DNA of 64,000 nucleotides from Saprospiraceae bacterium (GCA_020631105.1 JAHDHW010000001.1:65114-129113); one strand, 5' to 3'. Shown: positions 17,104-26,814, counted from the first letter of the stretch. The notes: generated by a model from the sequence alone, not told the origin. Translations and numbers: made by a program.

Positions 17104-18096
17104 TTAACCGACTTTAAGTACTACATTACCTCGCTTATGTCCTGTATCGACATAACGATGTGCATCAACTGCCTGATCAAGGGAGTATCGTTTATCAATA
17201 ATCACCCGAAAATTTCCGGATTCAATAATGAGGAATAATTCCTCAAGTAATTTTTTTAATTCGCCGGCGGGCCGTAGGCCTGTCGCTGAAAACTTTGCCT
17301 GCTTACTTCCAAAGACAGTAGTAAAAAGCACGGACCAAAGTAACTTTAGTGATAGTACAGGAGAGATGAAAACACCTCCGGGTTTTAAAACAGATTTAGC
17401 TTTCTGAAAAGTACTTTTACCTACCGTATCGTAGATGATATCGTATTGTTGACTTTCTTTGGTAAAATCAAAAGTGGTATAATCAATCACTCTATCTGCA
17501 CCTAGTTTTCTTACCATTGCTATATTATTCGGTCCACAGACTCCGGTTACCTCCGCTCCATAAAATCGTGCGATTTGTACAGCAGCCGTTCCTAAGCTAC
17601 CGGAAGCGCCATTGATTAGTACTTTCATACCGGGACGTACACGACTAACTTCTCTCAAGAAGTTCAACGAAGTTAAGGGGCCATCACATAAGGTAGCTGC
17701 TTCTTCAAAACTTAAGTTGGCAGGCTTAACGGCGATTACGCCATCTTCCGCTACTGTCAAATATTCTGCATTTGCACTAAAGCTCACCCCGGTTTCACCA
17801 AAAACTTCGTCTCCTTTACGAAAACCAATTACCTGGTCTCCAATCGCTTCTACTATTCCGGAGAAGCCTGTCCCAATCACCGGAATCTTAGGTTTGTTAA
17901 AACCTAAAAAGAAGCGGCTAATATATGGATCAGCCTTACGCATCATAGTATCCGCAGCAGTAACGGTAGTCGCTATGACTTTGATTAATATTTCATTGGC
18001 TTTAGGAACAGGCCTTTGGATACTTTTTACTTTTAGCACACTGGGAGCGCCATAACCTGTTACGATAACTGCTTTCATTGCTGGAGTGGTATTCAT
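17104..18096 (-). CDS. NAD(P)H:quinone oxidoreductase-like medium-chain dehydrogenase
   Basis: The product (330 residues from ATG 18096) is a zinc-free MDR enzyme: GroES-like N-terminal half (VIGTGFSGIVEAIGDQV, GDEVFGE) and a Rossmann half with the nucleotide-binding NGASGSLGTAAVQIARFYGAEVTG-type segment and the late AVDAHRYVDTGHKRGNVVLKV end. Structural-zinc cysteines are absent, which fits the quinone reductase/zeta-crystallin branch. An ATG at 18078 (MKAVIVTG) is an equally good start; the longer reading frame begins with ATT and was not used. It converges with the amidase gene. The substrate is not predictable. Confidence 0.85.
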   Translation of the reverse strand: MNTTPAMKAVIVTGYGAPSVLKVKSIQRPVPKANEILIKVIATTVTAADTMMRKADPYISRFFLGFNKPKIPVIGTGFSGIVEAIGDQVIGFRKGDEVFGETGVSFSANAEYLTVAEDGVIAVKPANLSFEEAATLCDGPLTSLNFLREVSRVRPGMKVLINGASGSLGTAAVQIARFYGAEVTGVCGPNNIAMVRKLGADRVIDYTTFDFTKESQQYDIIYDTVGKSTFQKAKSVLKPGGVFISPVLSLKLLWSVLFTTVFGSKQAKFSATGLRPAGELKKLLEELFLIIESGNFRVIIDKRYSLDQAVDAHRYVDTGHKRGNVVLKVG

Positions 18097-18238
18097 AAAA
18101 ATAGTATTGAGAGCATGTTTAAAGCTTAACAATTGCTCTTAGGTGAATAATACGAAGGTCACCCTTCATTTCTTTTGATATACCAAAGGTAGATGTATAC
18201 AGCACTCCAGTCGTTCGGGATTATAAATCCGAACGTAT

Positions 18239-20569
18239 TTAGGATCGAAGGCTTTTCCAGTATTTACTTGGGGTAACTCCTTCTGATTTTTTGAAGAAGG
18301 TATTGAATACCGTTTTTGAATTGAATCCACTATCGTAAGCTAAGGCAAGAATCGTTAGATTCTGATTAGTAGGATCAGCAGCTTTTGCTTTAAAGGATAT
18401 GAGGCGATAGGAGTTTATATACTCTGAAAAATTTTTGTCGAAACCTTCATTCAACAACTGGGAAAGTTGATTTGCAGATAAGCCCATTTGTTCTGCAAGT
18501 GATCTGAGGGTGAGTCCCGGGTCAAGGTAAGGTTTTTCCTCAGCCATATGTTTTTCCAGGGCCTGTCGATTTTTTTTGAGCTCAGCCGGCGTAAACAAAG
18601 TCTTTTTGTATTTCCTCGGAGTGGGATCAGTGGTCGTTGAGGATCCTAGAATAAGCTTCATTAACTCCTGAAAACGACTAAGCTCGCGGAGCGGTTTTAA
18701 AATAGGCTCGATATTTAGGTATACCATCATAGGTAAACGATATTCAATACCCTTTCCGATCATTGATAAGGCTTCTTCTTCGTTGCCGAGTAACGCATGG
18801 CAGTTGATCAGCATATTAATCGCCCTTTCCATTTTGTCTGACTGTAAGGCATCCTCTAAAACTTTGATCCCGGCTTTTGCTGTACTAACATCTCCTATCG
18901 CGGCAGCTGACATCGTCATTCCTCCTATCTTCGTCAGGTCATCATCATCCGGTAATTGCTTAAAAAGCGCTAATGCCTCTTCCGCTTTCCCCATTAAGAT
19001 TAGAGTCTGGCCTTGGTATAATGGAGAAGCCATAAATTTGGGGTTAAGCCGAAGGCTGGATTTGAAATTTTCAATCGCTAATTCATAATTCCCCGCAGCA
19101 TAATTCAAGAACCCTTTGATATGAAAGTTAATCCCGGAGAAAGGATCGATTTGCATAGCAGTATCGATATAATTTAACGCAGCTTTGATTTTACCTTCCG
19201 CACTTAGGGTCGATGCCATTGATTGATAATACTCAACTGTCGGTCGGATTTCGCGGGCATTATTCAGATGTATATAAGTCTGCGGTAAATCCCAATCTTG
19301 CAAAAATGAAATATAGGAAAGATTCAGTTGACAATCCGGTAGTGACTCATCTATTTCTATGGCTTTATCAAGATGCGGTTTACCTTTCATAAAAGCTTCC
19401 TGCGCAGGTATTAACCCAATCGTACCTAATAAGGTATAAGCCAAGTGAATACCGATATGTGCCAATGCGTAATCAGGTTGATCCTTAATTAATTCCTGAA
19501 AAATTATCATCCCCATTTGCATTTCCTCTGGGGTCATCTTCAACAAGTGGTATCTCCCTTGTAAATATCGTTTGTAAGCATCAACAGAAACGGCAGGGGC
19601 TTTCACCAATTGATCGGCAAGTTCAAAGTGTCCCAGATACTCTCGCAGACGATCAGCAATGAGTAAGCTGATTTCATCTTGTACCGCAAAAATATCATCA
19701 AGAGCGCGATCGAAAGTTTCAGACCAAAAATGAACATCATTCTCGACATCAATTAACTGAGCAGTAATCCGCATTTTATTCCCTGCGAGTCGGATACTTC
19801 CTTCAAGGATCGTGGAGACCTTAAGTTGGCTGGCCACTTCAGCTATAGAGACTTGTTTGTTTTTAAAGAAAAAAGACGAGGTCCGGGAAGTTACTTTAAG
19901 CTCTTCGATTTTAGTAAGTGCATTAATAATTTCTTCTGTCATCCCATCCGTAAAATATTCATTCTCCGGATCGGGGCTACGATTAACAAAAGGAAGAACC
20001 GCAATCGTTTTGGAAAGGCGCTTACCTTTTCCTTGTAGCTCATTTGCCTCGGGGATTGGAATCCCCTGATTTGCAATCGCATATAAAGTGATCGGGTATT
20101 GAACATTCTTAAATTCAAAGTCTCCGAGTGATTGTGTTAGAATCCCGGGGTGGTTTTTTAGTTCATCATTTAGCTTTCCAGAAATAAGAATAGCGCCAGG
20201 TACACTCATGCTTTCTATGCGAGATGCCACGTTGACACTATCTCCATAGATTTCTGTGCCATCAAAGACAATATCCCCCACATGAATTCCAATTCGTAAA
20301 GGTACAACAGGTTCTTCTTGTAGTAACCTTTGAAGGGCTATTGCACAGTTTATCGCTTCTACTCCACTCTGAAACAAACTCAAAGTACCATCTCCAAAGT
20401 ATTGGATAATTTCACCTGTATGCTTGGCATGTGTATTCTCGAACACCTCCCGATGTCGGGCACGAATCTGCATCGCTAATCCTTCATCCTTTTGCATCAA
20501 AGCGGTATAGCCTACTATATCCGTAAACATAATAGCCGCTAAACGTCTAGAAGAAACATCATTTTTCAT
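18239..20569 (-). CDS. Class III nucleotide cyclase - TolB-like - TPR - AraC-type DNA-binding fusion
   Basis: This 776-residue protein joins four modules. Residues 7-170 are a class III adenylate/guanylate cyclase domain with metal Asp17 (FTDIVGY) and Asp60 (GDGTLSLF) and transition-state Asn113/Arg117 (GDSVNVASRIES) all kept. Residues about 185-315 form a TolB-like (FlgO-type) domain (KTIAVLPFVNRSPDPENEYF). About 330-640 is a TPR array (YALAHIGIHLAYTLLG, NPKFMASPLYQGQTLILMGK). About 665-775 is an AraC-type double helix-turn-helix (LTLRSLAEQMGLSANQLSQL; YDSGFNSKTVFNTFFKKSEG). No membrane segment is seen, so it is cytoplasmic. Cyclase-TolB-TPR proteins are common; an added AraC domain is rare. 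It is divergent from the cytochrome c gene. Confidence 0.88.
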   Translation of the reverse strand: MKNDVSSRRLAAIMFTDIVGYTALMQKDEGLAMQIRARHREVFENTHAKHTGEIIQYFGDGTLSLFQSGVEAINCAIALQRLLQEEPVVPLRIGIHVGDIVFDGTEIYGDSVNVASRIESMSVPGAILISGKLNDELKNHPGILTQSLGDFEFKNVQYPITLYAIANQGIPIPEANELQGKGKRLSKTIAVLPFVNRSPDPENEYFTDGMTEEIINALTKIEELKVTSRTSSFFFKNKQVSIAEVASQLKVSTILEGSIRLAGNKMRITAQLIDVENDVHFWSETFDRALDDIFAVQDEISLLIADRLREYLGHFELADQLVKAPAVSVDAYKRYLQGRYHLLKMTPEEMQMGMIIFQELIKDQPDYALAHIGIHLAYTLLGTIGLIPAQEAFMKGKPHLDKAIEIDESLPDCQLNLSYISFLQDWDLPQTYIHLNNAREIRPTVEYYQSMASTLSAEGKIKAALNYIDTAMQIDPFSGINFHIKGFLNYAAGNYELAIENFKSSLRLNPKFMASPLYQGQTLILMGKAEEALALFKQLPDDDDLTKIGGMTMSAAAIGDVSTAKAGIKVLEDALQSDKMERAINMLINCHALLGNEEEALSMIGKGIEYRLPMMVYLNIEPILKPLRELSRFQELMKLILGSSTTTDPTPRKYKKTLFTPAELKKNRQALEKHMAEEKPYLDPGLTLRSLAEQMGLSANQLSQLLNEGFDKNFSEYINSYRLISFKAKAADPTNQNLTILALAYDSGFNSKTVFNTFFKKSEGVTPSKYWKSLRS

Positions 20570-20661
20570 AAAACAAAAGCCTTAGTACTTTCTATAATTA
20601 TTTCAACTGATTGGCCACAGGTGAAGATAAATAATGAGGTTAGTAAAGTAGGAATAAGTAA

Positions 20662-20691
20662 TTGATAATTATTAGCTTTTTACTATCTTTA
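20662..20691 (+). promoter_or_regulatory. Candidate promoter for the diheme cytochrome gene
   Basis: TTG (20662-20664), 19 bp, TATCTTTA (20684-20691): ideal spacing, with one mismatch (A for the final G) to TAnnTTTG. It implies a leader of about 140 nt in the 270-bp divergent gap. Confidence 0.45.
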
Positions 20692-20839
20692 ATATCGAAT
20701 TAAAGATCACGTCAATTACGCAGAGCAAATCCTGCTACTGTTAGTTTATCCTTCACGCATTAATATTTAAGAGCATAATACATTTGGATTCCCTCCAGAG
20801 TAACGCTTCATCTATTTAATAACCAAAATCAAATGAAAA

Positions 20840-21799
20840 ATGAAAAAAGTATTAAAAATCTTAGGCTTTGTCCTACTTGGTATTATTGCCATTATCGGAA
20901 TTGGATTTCTCTATATCAACGCTAGTGATATTCCTTCTTATGCTACCGCAGACTTCGAATACAAAGCAGAATCGTCACCAGAAGCCGTTGCAAGAGGGGA
21001 AAAATTAGCAAGTATGCTTTGCGCCGGCTGTCATATGAATACCAAAACTCAATCCCTAACAGGAACGATTATGGCAGATGCCCCACCGGAATTTGGTAAA
21101 ATCTATGCGCCTAATATTACACAAGATAAAACGCATGGAATCGGAAACTGGACAGATGCAGAAATCGTCTATCTACTTCGGACAGGTATCAAAAGAGATG
21201 GTCAGTACGCTCCTCCTTATATGGCAAAGTTACCCAACATGGCGGATGAAGACATTAATGCGATTGTTGCTTTCCTGCGATCAGATCATCCTTTGGTAAG
21301 AGCAGACGCAACGCCTGATCAAGCTTGCGAACCTTCGTTTTTGACCAAAGCTTTGAGCCGTGTCGCTTTCCTTCCCTTTTCAATGCCTGAAGCGGCCATC
21401 CCTATGCCTGACACTTCGGACATGTTAGAACTGGGTCGTTATTTAGCTCATAACCTGGATTGCTTCTCTTGTCATTCTGCAGATTTCAAGTCTAATAACT
21501 TTTTGGAACCTGAAAAAAGTGTTGGATACTTCGCTGGAGGTAACAAACCGCTGGACAAACAAGGTCGAGTAATGCTTACTTCAAATATTACCCCTCACCC
21601 TGAAACAGGTATCGGCAACTGGTCGGAAGATCAATTCGTAAAGGCTGTTAAATATGGCATCAAAGAAGGAGGCACTGCATTGCAGTACCCCATGTTTCCT
21701 TACGCTCAATTGACGGATAAGGAAGCGAAAGCCATTTTTCAATACTTACAAACTATTCCTCCTATCGAAAATGCGGTGCAAAGGTCGGTTTATAACTGA
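20840..21799 (+). CDS. Membrane-anchored diheme cytochrome c
   Basis: The 319-residue protein has an N-terminal transmembrane anchor (residues 5-27) and two cytochrome c domains, each with one heme site: CAGCH at 61-65 and CFSCH at 208-212. Candidate axial Met residues occur in PYMAKLPNM and QYPMFPYAQL. It would sit on the periplasmic face and pass electrons. The molybdenum hydroxylase genes lie 255 bp downstream in the same direction, a pairing known for isoquinoline oxidoreductase-like enzymes, so it is the probable acceptor. A terminator between them suggests separate transcription. Confidence 0.88.
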   Translation: MKKVLKILGFVLLGIIAIIGIGFLYINASDIPSYATADFEYKAESSPEAVARGEKLASMLCAGCHMNTKTQSLTGTIMADAPPEFGKIYAPNITQDKTHGIGNWTDAEIVYLLRTGIKRDGQYAPPYMAKLPNMADEDINAIVAFLRSDHPLVRADATPDQACEPSFLTKALSRVAFLPFSMPEAAIPMPDTSDMLELGRYLAHNLDCFSCHSADFKSNNFLEPEKSVGYFAGGNKPLDKQGRVMLTSNITPHPETGIGNWSEDQFVKAVKYGIKEGGTALQYPMFPYAQLTDKEAKAIFQYLQTIPPIENAVQRSVYN

Positions 21800-21820
21800 T
21801 TAAAGTTTCAACAACCAAGA

Positions 21821-21860
21821 GGCCATGAGAACAAATATTATCTTTTTGTTCTCATGGTCC
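21821..21860 (+). terminator. Terminator after the diheme cytochrome gene
   Basis: Arms GGCCATGAGAACAAA (21821-21835) and its near-complement (21845-21860) form a 15-bp stem with one mismatch, 21 bp past the stop. T-rich sequence follows but there is no clean T run. Confidence 0.7.
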
Positions 21861-22054
21861 TCCTTTCTCATTTGTCTGCTCTCTTATGTTATTCATGCTA
21901 AAAAAATAACCGTTTAGCATTCCCTTGTTAAAATTTATTCGCATCCGTCGATAATTTCCTATTTTTAGGAACCTTCCAGTAAACAAACAAATCGAGGCTT
22001 GTTAGACAAAAGCAGTCTCACCACATTTTCTGTCAAATCTTAAACCCTGATATC

Positions 22055-22513
22055 ATGGCAACATTCAATTTAAAAATCAATAATGAATCTCATCAGGTCG
22101 ATGCTGATCCTGACACGCCCATTTTATGGGTACTCCGAGATAATCTCGGATTAGTTGGAACAAAATACGGTTGCGGAATCGGCCAATGCGGAGCATGTAC
22201 TGTTCATCTAGATGGAGTTGCAATGCGTTCTTGCTCCATCCCAATATCTGCGCTTGAAGGAAAGTCAATTACAACTATTGAAGGCCTATCTGCAGATGCA
22301 AACCACCCTTTACAAGAAGCATGGCGACAGCACGATGTACCACAATGTGGTTATTGCCAAGCCGGACAAATTATGAATGCAGCTTCTCTTCTTAGTAATA
22401 ATGCTAATCCAAGCGATGCGGATATCGACCAGGCTATGCAGGGCAACCTCTGTCGTTGCGGGACCTATACCCGAATCAAAGCAGCTATCAAAACTGCTTC
22501 GAAATTATCCTAA
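22055..22513 (+). CDS. iorA: (2Fe-2S) subunit of isoquinoline 1-oxidoreductase-like molybdenum hydroxylase
   Basis: The 152-residue subunit has a plant-type ferredoxin domain with Cys40, Cys45, Cys48 and Cys60 (CGIGQCGAC) and a second, helical 2Fe-2S domain with Cys98, Cys101, Cys133 and Cys135 (CGYCQAGQ ... CRCGTY), the standard arrangement of xanthine-oxidase-family small subunits. It relays electrons from the molybdenum site. It has no signal peptide, so it would be exported, if at all, bound to the Tat-signalled large subunit 30 bp downstream. Confidence 0.92.
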   Translation: MATFNLKINNESHQVDADPDTPILWVLRDNLGLVGTKYGCGIGQCGACTVHLDGVAMRSCSIPISALEGKSITTIEGLSADANHPLQEAWRQHDVPQCGYCQAGQIMNAASLLSNNANPSDADIDQAMQGNLCRCGTYTRIKAAIKTASKLS

Positions 22514-22543
22514 TCCCTTTTTCATCGCATTAAAATTATTATC

Positions 22544-24862
22544 ATGAAATTGATTACCACTAAACATAATAGAAGATCTTTTTTAAAAGTATCGACTGCA
22601 GCTGGAGGAGGTATGATGCTTGGCTTCAGTTGGTTTGCAGGTTGCAAGCCTGCTACCGTAGAAGAAGCAGCTAAAGCCGTTCCTTCCACCTGGTACGATA
22701 TGAATTCTTACATTAAAATCGGAGATACCGGACTCGTAACGATTATGTCTCCTAACCCTGAAATTGGACAAAACGTCAAAACTTCAATGCCTATGCTTAT
22801 TGCGGAAGAGCTTGATGTACCGTGGAGAGACGTAGTTGTTGAACAGGCAGGCTTAAATACCGAATGGTACACCCGGCAGGTAGCTGGAGGTAGCCAGTCT
22901 ATCCGACAAGGCTGGGAAAGTCTCCGAATGGCCGGTGCAACCGCTAAGCAAATGCTTAAAAATGCGGCAGCAAAAAAATGGGGTGTTGATGCAGCAGAAC
23001 TAACTGCCTCCGATGGTATGATTACTAACGCAAAAGGAGAATCAATTGGCTATGGCGAAATTGCAGGAGAAGCAGCTACTTTAGAAGTTCCGGAAACAGT
23101 GCCTTTAAAAGATGTCAAAGACTTTAAAATTATTGGCCACGATACACCAAATGTTGACATCGATAATATTATTACCGGCAAACCGCTTTTCGGTTTAGAT
23201 ACTCAAAAGGAAGGAATGAAATTCGCTACGGTGATTCGCCCTCCATCTTTTGGTCAAAAACTGATCTCTTTCGACGATAGTGACGCATTAAAAATTAATG
23301 GTGTTGAGGCCATTTATCAAATGCGTGTTCCTTTAAAAGAAGGACGCGAAGTAGATAAAATTGCCATCGTTGCTTCTTCTACCTGGGCTGCTATGAAAGG
23401 TCAAAAAGCAATCAAGGCAGTATGGGAGGCCGATACTCCTGCCGAAAATACGGTGGACCATGACAAACAAATGGTAGATGTGATTGGTACTTTAACCAAA
23501 GAACCTGTACGCCGTAATGGAAATCCGGAAAAAGCTTTTGAAGCTGCTGATGAGATACTAGAACGTACTTACGAAGCGCCCTTCCTTCCGCACAATTGTA
23601 TGGAACCCATGAACTTCTTCGCTGATGTCAATGGTCCAACGATTGAACTCCTCGGCCCAATACAAACTCCTCAATGGACACGCTCCCGTGTAGTGGACCT
23701 ACTGGGAATGGTGGAAAAAACCGGAGATGAAGAAAAAGACAAAGCGGCTTACGAAGAAGCATTCAAAAAAGTAAATCTTCAAATGTCCCGAATGGGCGGT
23801 GGCTTTGGTCGTCGACTTTATGGTGATTTTGTAATTGAAGCGGCGCAAATCTCTAAGCTAGCAAAGGCTCCGATTAAGGTTGTTTTCACTAGAGAAGATG
23901 ATATGCTCGCAGGTACTTATCGCCCTTCGACGAAGTACAGAATCCGAGCAGCCATTAAGGACAATAAAGTTACTGCTTATCACTTAAGTGAAGCAGGCGT
24001 AAATGGAAATATGTGGGATGCCCTCGCTGATGGTTTTCCCGCAGGAGCGATTGAGGATTATCGCGTAGATCGTCATGCAGTATCCAGTAATATTACAACT
24101 GGCGCCTGGCGCGCACCATATACCAATTTCTTGGCTTCCGCAGAGCAAAGCTTCTTTGATGAGTTGGCAGAAAAACTTGGTCAGGACGCCGTTCAAATGC
24201 GTTTAGATCTGTTAGAGAAGGCTGTTGAAAATTATGCAAAACATGCTAAGATTGATGCAGATCTTGAGGACGAAAAGAAAAAAGGAATCGAGCCTAAAAC
24301 CGAGGAACAAATCGCAGCACTCAAAAAGGATCTGCTACCTAAAGGAAACTATGAACCAGAAAAGTTCATCGGCGTAATTAAACTAGCTGCGGAAAAATCT
24401 GGCTGGGGTAAAGCTGGTGCTGGCGTTCATCAGGGTTTTAGTGTTTTTTATTCTCATAATACTTACGTCGCTGAAGTGGCGGACATGGTTATGGAAAATG
24501 GAAAACCTGTTATTAAAAAGATGACTTGTGCAGTTGATTGCGGTATTGTTGTTAATCCAATTGCTGCCAAGAATCAGGTAGAAGGTGGAATCATTGACGG
24601 TATTGGACACTCTATGTTTGCAGACTTTAGTTTCGAAGATGGAAAAGCCATACATAGTAACTTTAATACTTATCGAATGATTCGAATGGGTGAAGCACCA
24701 GAGGTAGAAGTGCACTTCGTGAAGAATGAAAACAACCCAACGGGCTTGGGTGAACCTTCCTTCCCTCCAGCAGGTGCAGCTGTTGCGAACGCTTTATTTA
24801 AAGCATCCGGCGAGCGTCTATACAGCCAACCTTATGTAAAATCTTCCAAGGTATTGGGATAG
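22544..24862 (+). CDS. iorB: Molybdopterin subunit of isoquinoline 1-oxidoreductase-like hydroxylase
   Basis: The 772-residue large subunit carries an N-terminal twin-arginine signal (NRRSFLKVSTAAGGGMML) followed by a lipobox-like WFAGC, so it may be a Tat-exported lipoprotein. Two Mo-binding domains follow, with MSRMGGGFGRR, ITTGAWRAPYTN and the catalytic Glu in GLGEPSFPPAG near the C-terminus. The family hydroxylates N-heterocycles or oxidises aldehydes; the substrate is not predictable. It lacks a FAD subunit, as IorAB do, and probably passes electrons to cytochrome c. MocA/XdhC-type maturation genes are not in the window. Confidence 0.9.
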   Translation: MKLITTKHNRRSFLKVSTAAGGGMMLGFSWFAGCKPATVEEAAKAVPSTWYDMNSYIKIGDTGLVTIMSPNPEIGQNVKTSMPMLIAEELDVPWRDVVVEQAGLNTEWYTRQVAGGSQSIRQGWESLRMAGATAKQMLKNAAAKKWGVDAAELTASDGMITNAKGESIGYGEIAGEAATLEVPETVPLKDVKDFKIIGHDTPNVDIDNIITGKPLFGLDTQKEGMKFATVIRPPSFGQKLISFDDSDALKINGVEAIYQMRVPLKEGREVDKIAIVASSTWAAMKGQKAIKAVWEADTPAENTVDHDKQMVDVIGTLTKEPVRRNGNPEKAFEAADEILERTYEAPFLPHNCMEPMNFFADVNGPTIELLGPIQTPQWTRSRVVDLLGMVEKTGDEEKDKAAYEEAFKKVNLQMSRMGGGFGRRLYGDFVIEAAQISKLAKAPIKVVFTREDDMLAGTYRPSTKYRIRAAIKDNKVTAYHLSEAGVNGNMWDALADGFPAGAIEDYRVDRHAVSSNITTGAWRAPYTNFLASAEQSFFDELAEKLGQDAVQMRLDLLEKAVENYAKHAKIDADLEDEKKKGIEPKTEEQIAALKKDLLPKGNYEPEKFIGVIKLAAEKSGWGKAGAGVHQGFSVFYSHNTYVAEVADMVMENGKPVIKKMTCAVDCGIVVNPIAAKNQVEGGIIDGIGHSMFADFSFEDGKAIHSNFNTYRMIRMGEAPEVEVHFVKNENNPTGLGEPSFPPAGAAVANALFKASGERLYSQPYVKSSKVLG

Positions 24863-24889
24863 CACATTAGGCTATATGCTATAACGAAT

Positions 24890-24922
24890 AAGCGGCTTAA
24901 GATCATAAATCTTAAGCCGCTT
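24890..24922. terminator. Bidirectional terminator between iorB and the CMD-family gene
   Basis: A perfect 14-bp stem (AAGCGGCTTAAGAT at 24890-24903, complement at 24909-24922) with a 5-nt loop lies between convergent genes. Confidence 0.85.
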
Positions 24923-24961
24923 TTCTATTATAGATATTCGCTTACTGAAGTTGTTCAATCC

Positions 24962-25564
24962 CTAGTAAGTATGTTTTCCAATATTCCAATCTCCTTTTTT
25001 AGCGATAAGTTTTTCAGCAGAATCTGCCGCAGCTTTTTCAAGCTGAGTCCCCATACTATCGTTCCATCGGTTAAGGTATCCAAATAGCGCAATCACGCCC
25101 ATAATCTCTACAATTTCTCCCTCATCCCAATGCTTTCGCATATTCTCAGAGACGGTATCGTCGACGGCGTTAGGCACTTGCGAAGCGGCGATAGCCAGAT
25201 CAAAGGCTGCCCGCTCAGCGTCAGAAAAAACTTCATGGGTTTTGTACTCCCAGATATTATCCATTTTTTCTTGTTCCGCTCCGTATCGCTCAGCCGCTCG
25301 AATGGCATGTGCTTCACAATAACGGCATCCCGTGGTCATGCTCGATAGATAAGCAATCATTCTTTTTAGGGCGCTCGTTACACGTCCTTTGTTTTCCATG
25401 ACCGCTTGGTTCATTTCCAGGAATGCTTCTGCAATCCTCGGCCGACGCATCATGGTAAATAAACTATTTGGTGTAAAGCCTAAGGTTTCATTATAAAAGT
25501 CGACCATTTCCTGTAATTCTGGATTACTATCTCTATCTAAAGGATCAACAAGTGGTTGTTTCAT
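24962..25564 (-). CDS. Carboxymuconolactone decarboxylase/AhpD-like family protein
   Basis: The 200-residue protein has the CMD helical core with the AhpD-type redox motif CRYCEAHAIRAAERYG (CxxC plus His three residues on) and the preceding RPRIAEAFLEMNQAVMENKG block of the peroxidase-related subgroup. Members reduce peroxides or act as decarboxylases; the CxxCxxxH motif favours a redox role. A strong terminator separates it from hpd, so it probably has its own promoter although it runs in the same direction. Confidence 0.85.
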   Translation of the reverse strand: MKQPLVDPLDRDSNPELQEMVDFYNETLGFTPNSLFTMMRRPRIAEAFLEMNQAVMENKGRVTSALKRMIAYLSSMTTGCRYCEAHAIRAAERYGAEQEKMDNIWEYKTHEVFSDAERAAFDLAIAASQVPNAVDDTVSENMRKHWDEGEIVEIMGVIALFGYLNRWNDSMGTQLEKAAADSAEKLIAKKGDWNIGKHTY

Positions 25565-25593
25565 AAAAGTAAATTTTGGTCAAAGATAAAAAA

Positions 25594-25620
25594 ACCGTCA
25601 TGCTTATTAGCAATGACGGT
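25594..25620 (-). terminator. Terminator after the HPPD gene
   Basis: On the minus strand, an ACCGTCAT stem (25594-25601 with 25613-25620), extended by a GC pair past a bulge, is followed directly by a run of seven T. It lies 51 bp past the hpd stop and isolates the CMD-family gene. Confidence 0.85.
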
Positions 25621-25671
25621 CTTCTTGGTTTTATATGGTTTAATTTGGCTTCCTTTTCAGAGCCATTCATT

Positions 25672-26799
25672 TTACAAATTTCCTCGGTTCGCCTGCTCTC
25701 GCTCCAGTGCTTCAAAAAGTGCTTTGAAGTTTCCTTTTCCAAACGATTGAGCGCCTTTTCGTTGAATAATCTCAAAAAACATTGTAGGTCTTGCCTGCAC
25801 TGTTTTGGTGAAAATTTGAAGTAAATACCCTTCATCATCTCTGTCCACTAATACGCCCAACTCTTTCAGGGGTTCAATATCTTCATCAATCTCTCCTACC
25901 CGGTCTAACAAAGTATCATAATAGGTCGCCGGCACTCTCAAAAATTCCACACCACGATCTCTTAAATCTCGTACAGTTTCTACAATATTATCTGTAGCAA
26001 CCGCAATATGCTGAACTCCGGCCGTTCCGTAAAACTCTAAGTACTCATCAACTTGCGACTTCTTTAATCCTGGAGCAGGTTCATTAATCGGAAACTTAAT
26101 TCGGCCGTTCCCATTACTCATCACCTTACTCATCAAAGCACTGTACTCTGTGGATATATCTTTGTCGTCAAAAGATAGAATCTGAGAGAAGCCCATTACA
26201 TTTTCATAAAAATCAACCCACTTATTCATCTCGCCTAGCTCTACATTTGCGACCATGTGATCAACATATTTCAAGCCAGTTGGTGCTGGATTATAGCGCG
26301 TTTCCCATTTTGTAAACCCTGGAAAAAATACCCCTCCATACTCAGTCCTTTCCACAAAAATATGCTTTGTCTCTCCGTACAAATTAATCCCCGCAGTAAT
26401 TACCTTTCCGTATTCATCCTCTTCCACTCTTGGTTCGTAATAAGAACTCGCACCTCTTTTCACTACCGCTTCATAAGCTGCCCGTGCATCATCTACCCAA
26501 AGCGCAATATGCTTAACACCATCACCATGTTCATCAATATGGCGGCCAATCTCTGTATTCCCTTTTAATGGAGAAGTAAGGATCAAGCGAATTTTCCCTT
26601 GTTGAACCACATACGACTCACTATCCCGTCGGCCTGTTTCCAAACCAGCATATGCCAGTGATTGAAAACCAAATGCTGTCTTATAATAATGCGCAGCTTG
26701 TTTTGCATTACTCACATAAAGCTCAATATAATCCGTACCTAATAGAGGAAGGAAATCTTGTGCTTGAGCCATTTTTTCTGATACAGTCAGGGTCTTCAT
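25672..26799 (-). CDS. hpd: 4-Hydroxyphenylpyruvate dioxygenase
   Basis: The 375-residue enzyme has two vicinal-oxygen-chelate domains. The first-domain IELYVSNAKQAAHYYKTAFGF and the C-terminal iron ligands are clear: His in YVDHMVANVE, His in VQHIAVATDN and Glu in MFFEIIQRKGAQSFG GN-type ending, which is diagnostic of HPPD. It turns 4-hydroxyphenylpyruvate into homogentisate in tyrosine degradation. Upstream lie a MarR regulator and a HisC-like aminotransferase in the same direction, suggesting one tyrosine module. Homogentisate dioxygenase is not in the window. Confidence 0.94.
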   Translation of the reverse strand: MKTLTVSEKMAQAQDFLPLLGTDYIELYVSNAKQAAHYYKTAFGFQSLAYAGLETGRRDSESYVVQQGKIRLILTSPLKGNTEIGRHIDEHGDGVKHIALWVDDARAAYEAVVKRGASSYYEPRVEEDEYGKVITAGINLYGETKHIFVERTEYGGVFFPGFTKWETRYNPAPTGLKYVDHMVANVELGEMNKWVDFYENVMGFSQILSFDDKDISTEYSALMSKVMSNGNGRIKFPINEPAPGLKKSQVDEYLEFYGTAGVQHIAVATDNIVETVRDLRDRGVEFLRVPATYYDTLLDRVGEIDEDIEPLKELGVLVDRDDEGYLLQIFTKTVQARPTMFFEIIQRKGAQSFGKGNFKALFEALEREQANRGNL

Positions 26800-26814
26800 A
26801 TCGTAAAATCAATT

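Noticed and set aside
21960-21967. TATTTTTA before iorA as a -7 element
   Set aside because: Final base differs from TAnnTTTG and the nearest TTG is 32 bp away.
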